Assembly (NCBI RefSeq): GCF_963678635.1
Contig: NC_087067.1
Location: 19,605,018-19,669,017 of the forward strand
DNA from: Symsagittifera roscoffensis
Taxonomy: Eukaryota > Xenacoelomorpha > Acoela > Convolutidae
Direction: 5' to 3'
Length of the DNA: 64,000 bases
The position numbers were made by a program, and so were the translations under genes. Shown here piece after piece: positions 31,383-43,330 of this stretch (positions are counted from its first letter, which is position 1; every line of letters starts with the position of its first letter). The notes under the pieces are model-generated. The model was not told the DNA's origin and ran no database searches. It saw only the letters and a program-made list of their open reading frames with translations.

Positions 31383-31622
31383 TTAAATAGACTTCGAATT
31401 ATCGTACCTGTGAATGTGGTCAATGATTTGGGAAAGTTGAAGATATATTTCAAATAGGGAGTAGAAAATTATAAAAATATTGCAAAAAATTATCAAAATG
31501 TTTATTAGGGCTTCAAAAGTTTCAATAAAAAAAATTAGCAAAAGTTTAAATAGAATGAAAAATTTTATGAAAAGGTTTACGATTATATTTTTTAAATTAT
31601 CGACTATTAAAGAGAGAAGCAT
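31383..31622 (-). CDS. Small hydrophobic protein 1, element B copy (79 aa)
   Basis: Open homologue of 10098-10328 with the same MLxS start, hydrophobic core with IFCNIF and IHRYD tail. It is less conserved than protein 2, mainly by exchange among hydrophobic residues. Confidence 0.68.
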   Translation of the reverse strand: MLLSLIVDNLKNIIVNLFIKFFILFKLLLIFFIETFEALINILIIFCNIFIIFYSLFEIYLQLSQIIDHIHRYDNSKSI

Positions 31623-32219
31623 TTAAGAAATGATTCGTCTGTCGAATATTTTTTGAAATTCTGGGGCGGAATTCAAGTGTGGTTGGATTATTTATTGATT
31701 TTTTGACATGTGTATTGAGTTTTGTTAAAAATTGTTGGAGGCTAATTTTATGGTGCTTGGGAGGTCTTCTTTGCTTTGTTTTTATTTGTTGGGTAATCTG
31801 GGGTATTTTTGAAATATTTGTACTTTAGGCCAAGTGATCATGGTCGTTTTTTAATTTAGGCTAATTTGCCATTTTTGGTTGGAGGGTTTTTGAGGTCTAA
31901 GTTGGGAAAATATTGTTGATCTTTGCATTATTTGATAGGGGATGGCTGTAATATTATGGTGGTGTTTATTTTAGTTGTCAAATGGAGGTTGGAAAGTTAT
32001 AGTTGTAGATATGCCTGGAGATTAATATCTATCGGCTAGTAGGTTTGTGTTAGAGATATTGAAGATGACGGATTTGAGTGAATCCTATTGGCTGAATTTG
32101 AACTAGAATTGTTGCGTGAATTTCAGCATGTTATCTTGAAAATGTGAAAGTTCAAAATGATTAGAGGTGTACTAATTATTAGCTTTAAAATTAGAGTTGT
32201 TTTTGAAATTCAACTTTCT
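31623..32219 (-). other. Conserved non-coding gap of element B
   Basis: Counterpart of 9499-10097 in A with many collinear blocks. There is no shared ORF. Confidence 0.6.
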
Positions 32220-35200
32220 TTAACATCTTAGATTGTTTGGTGAATGTTTTGTAATTTTTACGTGGTTGATTTTAAGTCGTGATGAAACTCTGTGTTCTGA
32301 TTTTTCTATTTGTTCTTGTGGTAAGATTTTTTCTATCATTTTCCTGTTTTTTCTTTCTTTTTGAGGTATTTTTTGGGTCTGGTGTTTTTGTGTTTCTTGT
32401 TCTGTATATGTATTGTTTTGAATAACTTTTACACCTGTAAAAAAATATAATTGAGTTAATTTGCGTAATGCGTATTCTTTTGGGTAGTATGGTAGTAAAT
32501 TGTTTCGATGTTGAACAATTTCTTTTGTAGTTGAATCTGTGAGTTTGTATGTTACTTCGGTGGTTTTGGCAATTATTTGATATGGTCCTTTTCGAAGTGG
32601 TTGTAATTTTTTGGAGATTCCTTTTTGTGTATTAAAATTTGGTATTAAAACAAATGTTCCAATTTTTAAATCTGTGGCTGGCATAAAACGTGAATTAATT
32701 TGGCTGTTAATGTTTTGCCTTTGTAACAATTTTTTATTTGTTACTTTTTGATAGATTTCTCTATGCTTTTTATCTCTATTTAAAATCCATTCGGTATGTG
32801 TGCCAGAGGCTATTTTGAGAATTTGTGGAAGATGAAAATGATCTTCATCATGTATGTCTAATGGTAGATTATAACATATTGAATCTTTATTTGGTTTGCA
32901 ATGACCTTGTGCATTTTTGTGAGCATTTGCTGTGAACATAGTTGGTTTTCTTGGTTTTTGATTAAACACCATTTCATATCGTGTCCTTCCTAAAGTTGTC
33001 GTTATTTGTGAATTGTATGATAAGGGAAATAATTTTACATCTGCTGACCATTCTGTGTATCGTGTATCATTTCCATTAATGATACATCTAAGATATTCTT
33101 GTAATGAACGGTTCATACCTTCGACTAAACCATTTGTCCAAGGTGCATGAGATGTACGTGGTTTATGTTTAATGTTGTATAAGTGGCATAGTGTGATTAT
33201 TTCATTATTAATAAACTCTGTACCGTTGTCTGTAACTAGGATTTCGGGTAATCCGAATTTAGCTATCCAGTGTTCGTAAAGTGTTGTGTAGGCATAATAA
33301 GCATTACAATGTGGTACTGGGTTGAGTGCTACATAGTGCGTGAACGCATCAACAATGACCATAATGTAAGAATTTCCTTCAGAGGATGGTGAAATTGGTC
33401 CTTTAGTGTCAAATGAAATTCTATGGTTAAAATATAATTTTTGTCCTTTAAAATCTTTTTTCTGTGCTATTTGATTTTGATTTGGATAAGGTTTGTTCAA
33501 TTGACATATTATACAATCATTGCATAATACTTTTATCCAAATTGGTGCTTTTGGAAAGTAAAAATTTCGTGTAAAATTTGAGTATTTCTTTTCTGATCCT
33601 GAGTGTCCTTTTGTATTTTGTGTATGGGAGATGTTAAATGCTATCAATATTATACTTAAAGGAAGACAGGGAACTTTAGAATCATCTAATTGATATTCTA
33701 AAAGATCTGTTTTTTCATTGATTGTTGTATTAATAAATTTTTGGAAAAATCGGAGGAGTGTTTTTATTCCTAAAATTGTGGTTTCAGCTGTTGCTGGTTT
33801 TATTTTATATTTGTGCCATGATTTGAGTTGTTTAATTACTGGGTCAAAAGTTTGGTATTGGTCAAAAATTATTTTGAAGTGTAATTTTTTCTGTTGGTGG
33901 GAGAAAAATATTATCAACTTCTCGTTTTGATAAAGGAATTGTGTCAAGTGGGTCATGGAGGTTAAAAACTTGATTTATTGTGTATTTTGAATCATTTGTT
34001 TGTGGTCCTGATAAGTTTATTTTATCGGTCACATTTTCTTTTTCAATTAATGGAAAAAGATCTTTTTTATGCGAGTCTTGTTTTATTCTCTTTTGTTCAG
34101 TATTATTTTTTATCCATTGTTATTATGGAATTGGTTTAAAAGTTGATGATCCTAGCAAATCATTTTCATAGTGATTATTTTGGCAATCTAAGTAGAGTGG
34201 AAAATGTTTTAGATTATTTATTTGTGATTGATCAATGTCAGTTTTTAATGCGTATTTGCATTCTAATCGGGTGATAGTGTTTTGTTTGATATTATGTCTT
34301 AAAAAATTAACGCGTGTTAAGAAGAAATGTGATTTATCGGGGGCTGCTTTCAGGTTTTCGTTCTGAAGTATTTTGGTGATATTTTTCTAAGACTGTAAAC
34401 ATTTCGTCTTTAGTTTGTGATTGCCTTAAAACATCATCTAAGTATGCATTTTTCTTAAGTATTAGTGGTCTAAAAATTTTACTCATGAAAGCTGAAAAAG
34501 CTGCTGGTCCTATGGATATTCCATAGAAAAATCGATTAAATTCGTATTGTTGATTTCCAATAACAAATTGTGTTAATCGTCGTGATTGTTCATCTAGTGG
34601 CATTTGATTGTAAGCACTATTCATATCTGCGGTTGTGAAGTACTTACCATTTATTTTTGTTAGAATAACTTGTATTGGTTCAATGGGCCAATTACATTTT
34701 GATTCGTCAATTAGTGAATTGAGATATCTAGCGTCTAAAACTATTTTCAGTGATTCACGTTTTGCTAGAATGATAACAGGGTTGATGAAGGTACTACCTT
34801 TTTGTTGTTCTTCCGTATTTACTGGTGATATAACTTTGTATTGTTCTAAAAAATCAAGTAGTCTATTTACCTTGTCGTGTAAGTGAATCGGTACTTTACT
34901 TGCTCTTTGTTTTTTGAAAACTTCGTCAGGTTTTAATGGTAGGTGTAGTGATGAACTAATTTTTCCAACGTCAAATTTTGATGTTGCGTAGACTGTGGAG
35001 TATTTTATTAGTTGTTTAGCTAGTTTGTCAAATTCATCTTGTGTTATTTGTGAATGTTGAAAATTAAACATTGTTAAAAATTTTTGTTGTTCTTTTGAGT
35101 AATTTGTTAGATTAAATGGCGGTTTAAAATATGGTGTTTTTGTGAAGTAATCTGTATTTCGTTTTTCATTACTTATTATAATATTTATGGATAATTCTTC

Positions 35201-38200
35201 GTTAAGAATTGTTGATTGACAAATATCTAATAGTTGTAATATATTATATACTCGATATGCTACTTCTTTTATAGGTAAAGTTGTAGCGTTTGTTTCACAA
35301 TATCCTAATAGTCCTAAGGATAGTGTTATTTGATATGGTGTATTATTATACACGTGTAGTGAAAAAATATCGGAATTTGTGTTTTTTAATTGTTTTATGG
35401 ATGATATTGTACTTTTAAAAAATTTGTGAATGGTCTTAAATTCGAAATCTGACATTAAATGTTGTTGTTTGTTTTGACTTTTGTCGTACTGATGAACTTG
35501 TTTTATTGAAAAATTATATACGTTTCCTGATAGTGGTTTCAGGTGTTTTGGTTCTTGATTATAAATGGGGTAAAATTTTTAGAAAAATGGTGGTTGTTTG
35601 TTTAATCTTTGAAAGAATGTTAAGGCTGTGTTTTTCGATTTTGTATATTTATCTTTGATATGGATTTTACTATTTAAGATGTTTATTGTTGGTATATATT
35701 TAGTTATAAACGGTATGCCAATGATATTGTGCTTAATATCAGTAATATGAAATGTTTGTTTAAATGGCTTATTCAAAATTTTGTTTTCTTCCATTGTTCT
35801 TGTGGGAACAAGGGATAGTTGGATTTTTCCATAGTTTACTTATGTTGATCCTTGTGCTGTTGCTAATTTACTAGATGTTTCAAGAGGTTTTACATTCGGA
35901 TGAAGTGTTTTTTATTTCATTCCATGTGGGAATAATAATGATATTTGATTCTCCTCCTGAGTCGATTGAGAAATCAATTTCAAGATCTGGTGGTTGAAAT
36001 TCTTTACTTCTTGGACTCTCTAAGAGAAACGGGATTGTCCAAATTTTTTCTCTCGGTTGTTCTTTTTGTATGTTTTGATAAATATGTTTTGTGTTTGAGC
36101 ATTGTATTTCGTCTTTTTTATCAGGTTTAATTACAGTGTTAATTTCGTTTACTTCTTGTGTAGTTCGGGTATTATTATTAATGGGGCTAGTGTAATAATT
36201 ATGAAGAAGTTCCAATTGATTTTCGTATATGTGTGAACTAAAGGGTTGTTCACACATTATAGGTTCATAGTCGTTTTTGACTGTTATCATATTTACTGAG
36301 ATGGTATTATCTGTATCACTTTCAGTATCTGTTGATTCACAATTAATGTGGTTTAATTATAATTCATTATTTTCTGTGTTATCAATACCTGGGGGGTCTG
36401 AAGGTGTTTCTTCATTTTTTTTGCACTTGTTTGATGTGTCTTTGATACTTTGGTGTGTTACTTCTGTATCGATGTTTAGAATCGGGGTAACGGTTATTAT
36501 TCCTATAGGTTGATTGGGAATAATTTCTGTATCTATTGTTGTAGCTTGAGTTTCGGTTTTGTGAATTATTTTGTGATGTATTATGATAATTATCATTTGA
36601 TCTTTGGTAATTTGATCTATTAATGAGTTATTCCTTGATCTGTTGTTTGGGTAGTTCTGATTTCGCTTGTTGGAGTAACTTCTATTCCTATTGTTTGAAT
36701 AGTTTCTATTTCTGTTGTATGATGAGTTTCGTGATCTATTGTTGGAATCGTGTCTATTCCTTGGGTTTGAATGGGAACTGGATGCAGAAACAAATTCTGT
36801 TGTGTTGGAATTCGATCGTGAAGTGTTATTTCTATTATGGTTATTTTGATTATTCGATCGACTGTATCTATTTTGTGAGAAATTTCGTGAATTTCTTTGT
36901 TCGGGCGATCTACCTCTATAACTAGAGTTATACGGTGATTGATTTCTTGAATAATTTGAGTTGCCTGGGAGTGGTTTTCCAGAGCTATTGTTACTGTGTA
37001 TATTCTTGTTTGGTAGGTTTTGGTCTTTTTTCATTGATAGAATGATTTAGTTGGTTCTTTGTGCTTTTGAGGTTTATTCTGATTATCTTGTTGTTTTTGT
37101 CTACATTCGGCAATACTGTGTCCGTATCGTCAGCAATAATTACACCATTTCTTGAAAGATGGTTTGCCTTTAAAGTGTGGGTTCTTTTCATAGGTTTTTA
37201 GTATTTCAGTGATTTTTTCAATCAGGTCTGTATCTGATCCTTGTATGTTATTTATATGGGTAGTATTTGTTTCGATCCGATTAACATACTGTAGTTTTAG
37301 ATTTTCTGTTTCTTCAAGTTTCATTTTGATTTCTGCTTGTTCTAATTTATCTACTAATTTTCTAAAATCTAAATCTGGTTCTCGAATTGATGAGGGGTGT
37401 AATGCTCTCTTTTTATAGCTATTTTCCTTAATTGAGGTGTTAAGGTCATCATTAACATTTCTGTCATTTTGTGTTTTTGTAGTTATGTGTATTGAGTGAA
37501 TATGCTTTTCGAACTAGTGTTTCGATTTGAACTGCTAATTGTTTGATTGTTTCGTTTGGTAATCTGCGAATTTCGTTGCATAAAACTCTTTGATGTTGTT
37601 TGTTTTTTTTCAGAATCAAACATTTTTGAAAATTCTTGTGTGAATCTTTTCCAATCTGATTTTATTTCTTTAGGTAGTACTGAAAACTATTTTTGGGCTG
37701 CGCCATCTCGTGTTGTTTGGATTAACGCTGTGCGTCTATGTATCCAATTTTGATGGAGTGGCGTATTAATTGGTTCGGGTCCTATATTTAAAATTAAATT
37801 TGCTGTGCTGCGTTTAAATAGTCTTCTACAGAATATTCAGTGTCTGTGCCTGTGAATACCATCAGTGGTTTATTTGATGTTATTGATGATCCACCCATGA
37901 GGTATGGGTTTATAGTCATCTGTAGTGATTCTGCGGCATTTGGCATTTGTGAAAATTTTGTCAGTTGATTTTTTGTTATTTCATGTTGTTGTAAATAATA
38001 TGGTGATGGTATTTCGTTTTGCTTTTGAGTTGGTTGGTAAGAATGCATAGTTTTTGGGTTTTGTGATTGTATAGGTTGAAAAGATTGTGCGTTATTTGAG
38101 TTTTGTATATGCATTGGTTGTTGATGTTGCATATCTGCTGGATCTTGTGGGTAAGTCTTTATATTTTGTGATGGTTGCGATTGTCGTGGTCTTTGTGTTC

Positions 38201-39683
38201 GATATTCTTGTGTATATGGTGCAAAAATGTCTGGTTGATGATAATCATCATCGTCAGATGATAAGTAATTTGTGTAATAAGGTGTTTGCTGTTTATTTTT
38301 ATTTTGTTGAAAAAATAGGTAATTTTCACTATTATCCCGGGGAGGGTGTGGATTTTCTTGGAAATTTTCTAAATTGGTCGATGTATTTGGAAGATTCCAA
38401 TAATGAGAACATACGTGATTTAAGTTTTGCATTTTTGGGGGGGGGGGGTTAATTTGTTTTTGACTGATTTACATAATTATAGTTGTGTTCTGCAAAATTG
38501 TTTCTTGTAAACGTTTTTTGTGTTTTTGACGGTTTTGTCATTGGTCTATATGTCTGATAATCCATATGTGAATATTTTGGAGCAACCGAAGGTTTAACAG
38601 TCGATTGTAAGGTTACTTGTGGTAGTGATGTATTTGTATTTTTTGGTGTTGTGAGGTTTGGACGTATTGGTGAGATACTTTGTTGTGTAGTTGTTACTGT
38701 TGTTTGGACTATTTCTTCATTTATGAAGTGTGATGGTGTTTGAATATCTTGTTGTGTAAGATTTCTAGTTTCAATGAGATTTTCATTATGTATAACTGTT
38801 GAATTTAAGCTGTTATTTTGTGTATCGGGTGAAAATGTATTATAATTTAAAGGCGTTGCATCAATTGTTAGTGGTAATACTTTTACATAATCTTTGTGAA
38901 AAAATATTGTACTTATTGCTTGACTTGAGATATCTGCTGAGAAATTTAAAAATGCTGGATGAGACCATTCGGGGTCCCAAACGTAATCTGATTGTTCTGC
39001 AATGACAGTGTCGTCATTGGTACTTTGGGGTCTAAAGTTTTTCTTGCTTGTTCAATTAAGTCGATATTATGTGTAAAATAATCAATTGTAAACCATGCTA
39101 GTATTTTTTGTAGATCATGTTTAGTGTTTTGTGAGACATCATTATTGGTAAAATTTTCACGGATTGCGTTTAAAATTGTTGAGAATGCGGCGATTTCGTT
39201 TCTTACTTTTGTATGTTTTGTTGTTTGGACTGGTGATGTACTTTGAGCTTCTGTTCTTTCTAATATAGATATATAAGTATAAATTATTGCAAAAACTTCG
39301 TTGGTGATTATTGAGTTTGCTCTCTGAAAGTTTGGATATTGTAAGTTTTTGATATGTTCTGTGAATACTTTTGAAAATTCTAAATCAATATCGTCTGTTT
39401 GGATAACGTATTTATCATGAAGTGTTCTTGGTGTGCTGAGTTCTATGGTGTAGATTCCGTATTGTTGTGTTAGGTTACATATGTCTTTCAAATAATGTTC
39501 TATAATTTGTCTTTTGATTTTTATATCTGGGAATTCTGATTTCCATGGGCTGATTCCTGGTTCAAACAAACTTACGAGTAAATTTTTGCAAAAGCGTGTT
39601 TGTCCTCTATCACTAAGTGAAATTATAATAAAGGGAAAAACTGCTTCTTCGTCTGGAGTTTCGTCACTTTGAGTGTTGCTCAT
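32220..39683 (-). pseudogene. gag-pol: Broken gag-pol of element B
   Basis: Fragments in order: N-terminal gag 39683-38946, Q-rich and capsid region 38432-37794, then 37324-36357 with the knuckle region (first Cys codons damaged near 37130), protease region 36290-35579 (DSGGES in place of DSGAES), RT 35455-34334 (one residue lost before YLDD), and integrase 33956-32220, which keeps the zinc finger, D,D-35-E and GPY. A deletion at 34268-34275 removed the sequence equivalent to 6652-7374 of A, that is the RT end and all RNase H. It cannot encode a full polyprotein. Confidence 0.93.
34268..34275 (-). other. Deletion junction lacking RNase H
   Basis: Sequence left of the junction matches A up to 6652-6657 (ATCACT). 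Sequence right of it matches A from 7374-7379 (ATCACC). The shared ATCAC indicates a microhomology deletion of about 722 bp, which also shifts the frame. Confidence 0.8.
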
Positions 39684-39845
39684 TTTTTCGTTTGATGACT
39701 GTTAATATATAATTATCAATATGTCTAATTGGTTGATTCCAATTGTATAGATGTACAGGTTTGTTTTTATATTTCTTTTTTTTTTCTATTTTTTCCTCTT
39801 TTTGATGAGTTTGATGTTGTTTCTGATTCGGAAAAATATAACTGA

Positions 39846-40124
39846 TTATGGATTGGCAATTTTGTTTACTGATTCTTTTAATTTGTATAGTAAGTCGAGA
39901 CGGCTGACTTCTGATTCGGAGAAGGCATTTCTATTTTTTGAAAATCTTTTTCGGGTTATCTGTCTTTGCTTACTTATAATTTTTCTTTTTTTTGTTTGTC
40001 GTTTTGTTCGAATGTATTCAACTGTTTGCGTATGTGGGGTTATTACAAGATCATATTTGTGGTCGTCTATTTCACAATTGTGTAGTACGATTGTTTGTTT
40101 ATTTCCTAAGTTTTTCAATGACAT
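39846..40124 (-). pseudogene. Truncated small basic ORF, element B copy
   Basis: The first ~88 residues match the 155-aa ORF at 834-1301 of A, then a small indel shifts the frame and ends the ORF. Remnants of the rest are visible to about 39680. Confidence 0.8.
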
Positions 40125-40637
40125 AAGGTTTAGGATGAGGGATGCAAGAAGTTATTAGTGATTTTAATGTCCTAGACTGTTAGTCCTTACAATTTTTTGG
40201 TTAGCTTAACCTGGGTCTTTTTCATCAGGGTTGGAGAGAAAAGTATATCGATTCCGAAGAATGATTTTTACTTTCTCTTGGCTAGTCTAAGTTAAGGTGT
40301 TAACTTACTTAATCTTACTTAGGGGTTGTGATTGTGTTCAATGGTTGGAGAATAGTAAATCGATCCACAAGGTTCAGGTATAATTAGAACGCAAGTAGTT
40401 CGTTAGATACTATTTTAAACTGACTAAGTTTAAGATTTATCCTGGGTCAGGTAAGAGAGGGGGTCAAGTGAAGGATGAATAACCGAAGTTCTTCACTGTT
40501 TAGCCTAATTTGAATGGTTAGCTTGATTAAAAATTTCTATTAGTCCTGGGTCTTTTGAAAAGGTTGGGTAGTGAATCAACGTTTGAGGTCGTTAGACACT
40601 TGATAAGTGGGTGGGGGAGAAAAAAATTGTTCTTTTT

Positions 40638-40721
40638 GATCCAAGGATAAGCCTTGATGATCAGAATTTAAAATTTATAAAATAGAAAATTGATTTAGAT
40701 CCAAGGAAAGCCTTGATGATC
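40638..40721 (-). repeat. Pair of leader hairpin repeats in B
   Basis: Two copies of GATCCAAGG(AT)AAGCCTTGATGATC at 40638 and 40698, 60 nt apart, the reverse complement of those in A at 235 and 295. Confidence 0.75.
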
Positions 40722-41177
40722 TGGTTTAATATTATATAAAATTAACTTTAAATTGATTTAAATTTTTTTGGAAAATGGTTTTAGTTTTTGATGATATTAG
40801 TTGACTTAGGATTGCTGTTATGTTTAGGTGATGAAGCTGGAGCAACATGATGATTTATAAATACTAACAATTTTTTGTCATGCTACTAATTTTTATTTTT
40901 GTTTTCAATAAAAATTTTTTCAAATAGTTTTATATATTACTGCAGAGTTAGAAGGAATGATTTGAGATCTTTTTATCAGTCGTTTTTGTACAATAGTAAT
41001 TTTATCTAGCGCCTGAAATAATCATTGAAGATTTCCTTCATGGATTTTAAGTTTGCAAATGAAAATCTAAATTCATTGCTTGTAAGATTCTAAATATAAA
41101 AGTTTGTGTTGGCTTTTGCCGTACGACCATGAACTAAATGGTAAGTTTCTATGTAGTCGTATGGCATCTCTTGTTCG

Positions 41178-41195
41178 CGACTTATGGTCGCACCA
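41178..41195 (-). other. Candidate primer-binding site of element B
   Basis: Two nt inside the 5' LTR the minus strand reads TGGTGCGACCATAAGTCG, starting with the TGG expected for annealing to a tRNA CCA end. The tRNA could not be assigned from memory. Confidence 0.7.
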
Positions 41196-41197
41196 GA

Positions 41198-41605
41198 TGA
41201 GTTAGCTTCGAGGTGTAACTCATAGAGTAATTTTGGATAGGGTACACCGTCTGCTCGTCACGCTATCTTATTTTCGGCCGGATAGATTCGTGCAACTTCT
41301 TAGTCTAATACCGATCCTAATCTTACTCTTATATCTACTAGTCTCAGGGTGTTTAACTAGTCTCTGCTAGGCTCAATAGATCTAGAGTATACTGGCTTTT
41401 TCCGATTGCTGAAGTTCTCTTGGAGAGGTAACTAATTTCTAAGTTAAATTCAAATCTCTCTGGTGCTGAAATTACAAGTAGTTTCAGCACTTAAAAATAA
41501 GTGGGTTGTTAGTTAGATGGAATATGATTGGTTAATATTAAATTTTTTATAGTGATAAAATATCTAATTTATCCAATAATAAAATGTAGTTTAGATCAGG
41601 TTCCA
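41198..41605 (-). repeat. 5' LTR of element B (408 bp)
   Basis: Direct repeat of 21548-21956 with the same TG...CA ends, the palindrome (41463-41490) and a TATAAAA-like sequence. It is followed by target duplication AATT at 41606-41609. Confidence 0.93.
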
Positions 41606-41609
41606 AATT
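41606..41609. repeat. Right target-site duplication of element B (AATT)
   Basis: Exact match of 21544-21547. Confidence 0.88.
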
Positions 41610-42367
41610 ACTTTACCGAAGGAAAATAATCCCTCGTGGTCATAATCCCTCGTGGAGTAAAATTGTATACAATTTTTGAACACTTCGGATATTTTAAAAT
41701 TTTTTGATACCGTGGAGTCTGGTAAACTTATTTTTGATGTTTGCGCATTAGAAATTATGATTATAACATAAATTCCGGCACCAGAATTCCATGGATAGAG
41801 ATCGAATCAAATGGATTTTCTTTTTCAGTCTCTATAACATTCTCAAGTAATTGTTTATAATTGATTATTAATCTATTAATAATCCATTATAATTAATCGG
41901 ATTATAATGGATTATCAATAGTCCTAAGGAAACCAAAAAAAAACTAATAACCAAATTTTGTAAATTATAGTGACTACAAGCGATTACTTATAGGTTAAAG
42001 GGGATTATAAACTTTTGTAAGCCAGGCTGAAATTTTAAACTACTTTTAGTACACTGTAGTTAAAACTAGAACATTGTATTCATTATTTTGAGAATGATTT
42101 TTTGTATTGAAATTCTTGAAATTTTTGTTTTCTATTTTCCTCTTCGCGAAATATTTTTATTATAGAAAAAAATAAAGTATATAAATTTTAAGTCCAACAA
42201 CTTGTTGATTTTTTCTACACCTCCAACTGTTTTGACCTCCCGCAATGTGTTCCTCTCGTCTTCCTCCTCCCATTTCTGTTATTTTAATCTGCGATAGTGT
42301 GAGTGGGGGATGGGGCTAAAGAAGGGGATCACCTTTACCCCCTTCACATTCAACATCTCCCCCATCT

Positions 42368-42384
42368 CCCCCCCCCCCCCCCCC
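42368..42384 (+). repeat. 17-base poly-C run
   Basis: Homopolymer C run. An 18-base run follows at 42627-42644. Confidence 0.9.
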
Positions 42385-42626
42385 AACAGCTACGCAGAGT
42401 TTTTCGAGGTTGGGATTCGTAGGCTTGGGGTGGGGCAGTGATTTCGTCCTCAAGTTAATTGGGCGAAATGTAATAAGACTAAGTCGGTTTAGATTTCAAT
42501 TTAGAGCGTTTTAGATACCAAATAAAATGTGCAAATTATTCGGAAGTTTTCCACAGAAAGTTTTTGATGAAGGAAAAAATAAGAAGAGACGCTAAGAGAA
42601 ACTTCGACGGATCTACGTATAAATGT

Positions 42627-42644
42627 CCCCCCCCCCCCCCCCCC
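42627..42644 (+). repeat. 18-base poly-C run
   Basis: Second homopolymer C run, about 260 nt after the first. Confidence 0.9.
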
Positions 42645-42941
42645 ACGCTATCTACTTAAGAATCTCCACTCCTATCAAGTAATACAGTAAATTAGCACTA
42701 GAACTTAGTAATGAGAATGCTAATATTGCTGCATTCTGATTAGTCGAAAATTAGACTAACTTATCCTACTTGCAATTAATCCCCCCGCTTGGTTTTTTGA
42801 TTTTATTGGCTCAAATAAAGACTAGAAATCTAGAACTTTAAATCTATTTATCGCAGCAATGGGCCATTAAGGCTTTATGGTGATTTATCACTCAGTTCAT
42901 TTGAGATTCGAGATTTTTCGAGGTCAAAATTTAAGATTTTG

Positions 42942-43330
42942 ACATAATCATCACCCACACGCCATATAAAGTAGAAAATGATAGATTTCGCTCATAGAAA
43001 CAAATCAATTATGGCAAATAAGCTTCCTCAACCAATTTGAAACGATTTCTCAGACGTATTAAGTCTCCGCTTACGCGTTAATAGCGCGAAATAGATCGCG
43101 CGTTAACTGTTCCAAACTGGTAAAAATGGCAATATTTAAACCCCCCTAATTTTAAACCCCTACAAAAATTAATCACTGAGGGTTTTTTCAAAATTTAAAC
43201 TCAAGACAACAATACGTTTTGAATTATATGAAACTTTTCCGTCAAAAATGGCTAGTTAAAGTTCGACGTTTGTCTGAAGAAAAACCACCCGAGCACAAAC
43301 ATTCCGTTATTTTCGTTCGGAAGTCGGAAC
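42942..43330 (+). repeat. Dispersed repeat R1, copy 2
   Basis: Blocks in order: CACACGCCATATAAAGT, AATCAATTATGGCAAATAAG, CTCCGCTTACGCGTTAATAG, GCGCGTTAACTGT, ACCACCCGAGCACAAACATT, AAGTCGGAACAAA. It matches the copies at 18026 (reverse), 54905, 57592, 60120 and 62917. Confidence 0.75.

Larger units (their letters stand above)
40125..41197 (-). other. 5' leader of element B
   Basis: Includes the counterpart of 1-833 of A plus ~250 nt next to the LTR that A lacks because of the window edge. It keeps the two hairpin repeats and the CCAACCCT-type blocks. Confidence 0.7.
21548..41605 (-). mobile_element. Element B: complete but decayed 20-kb relative of A
   Basis: Minus-strand retroelement bounded by two ~408-bp LTRs with TG...CA ends, a 4-bp target duplication and a primer-binding site. 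The gene order is the same as in A. The two LTRs differ at roughly 20 positions by eye (about 5%), so insertion is not recent. gag-pol, env and the last ORF carry frameshifts and stops, an internal deletion removed RNase H, and a ~1.9-kb block is present in two divergent copies. The two tiny membrane ORFs remain open. Confidence 0.93.

Noticed and set aside
42368..42644. C runs as telomeric or G-quadruplex switch sites
   Set aside because: They are plain homopolymers without periodic spacing, and length may be affected by sequencing.
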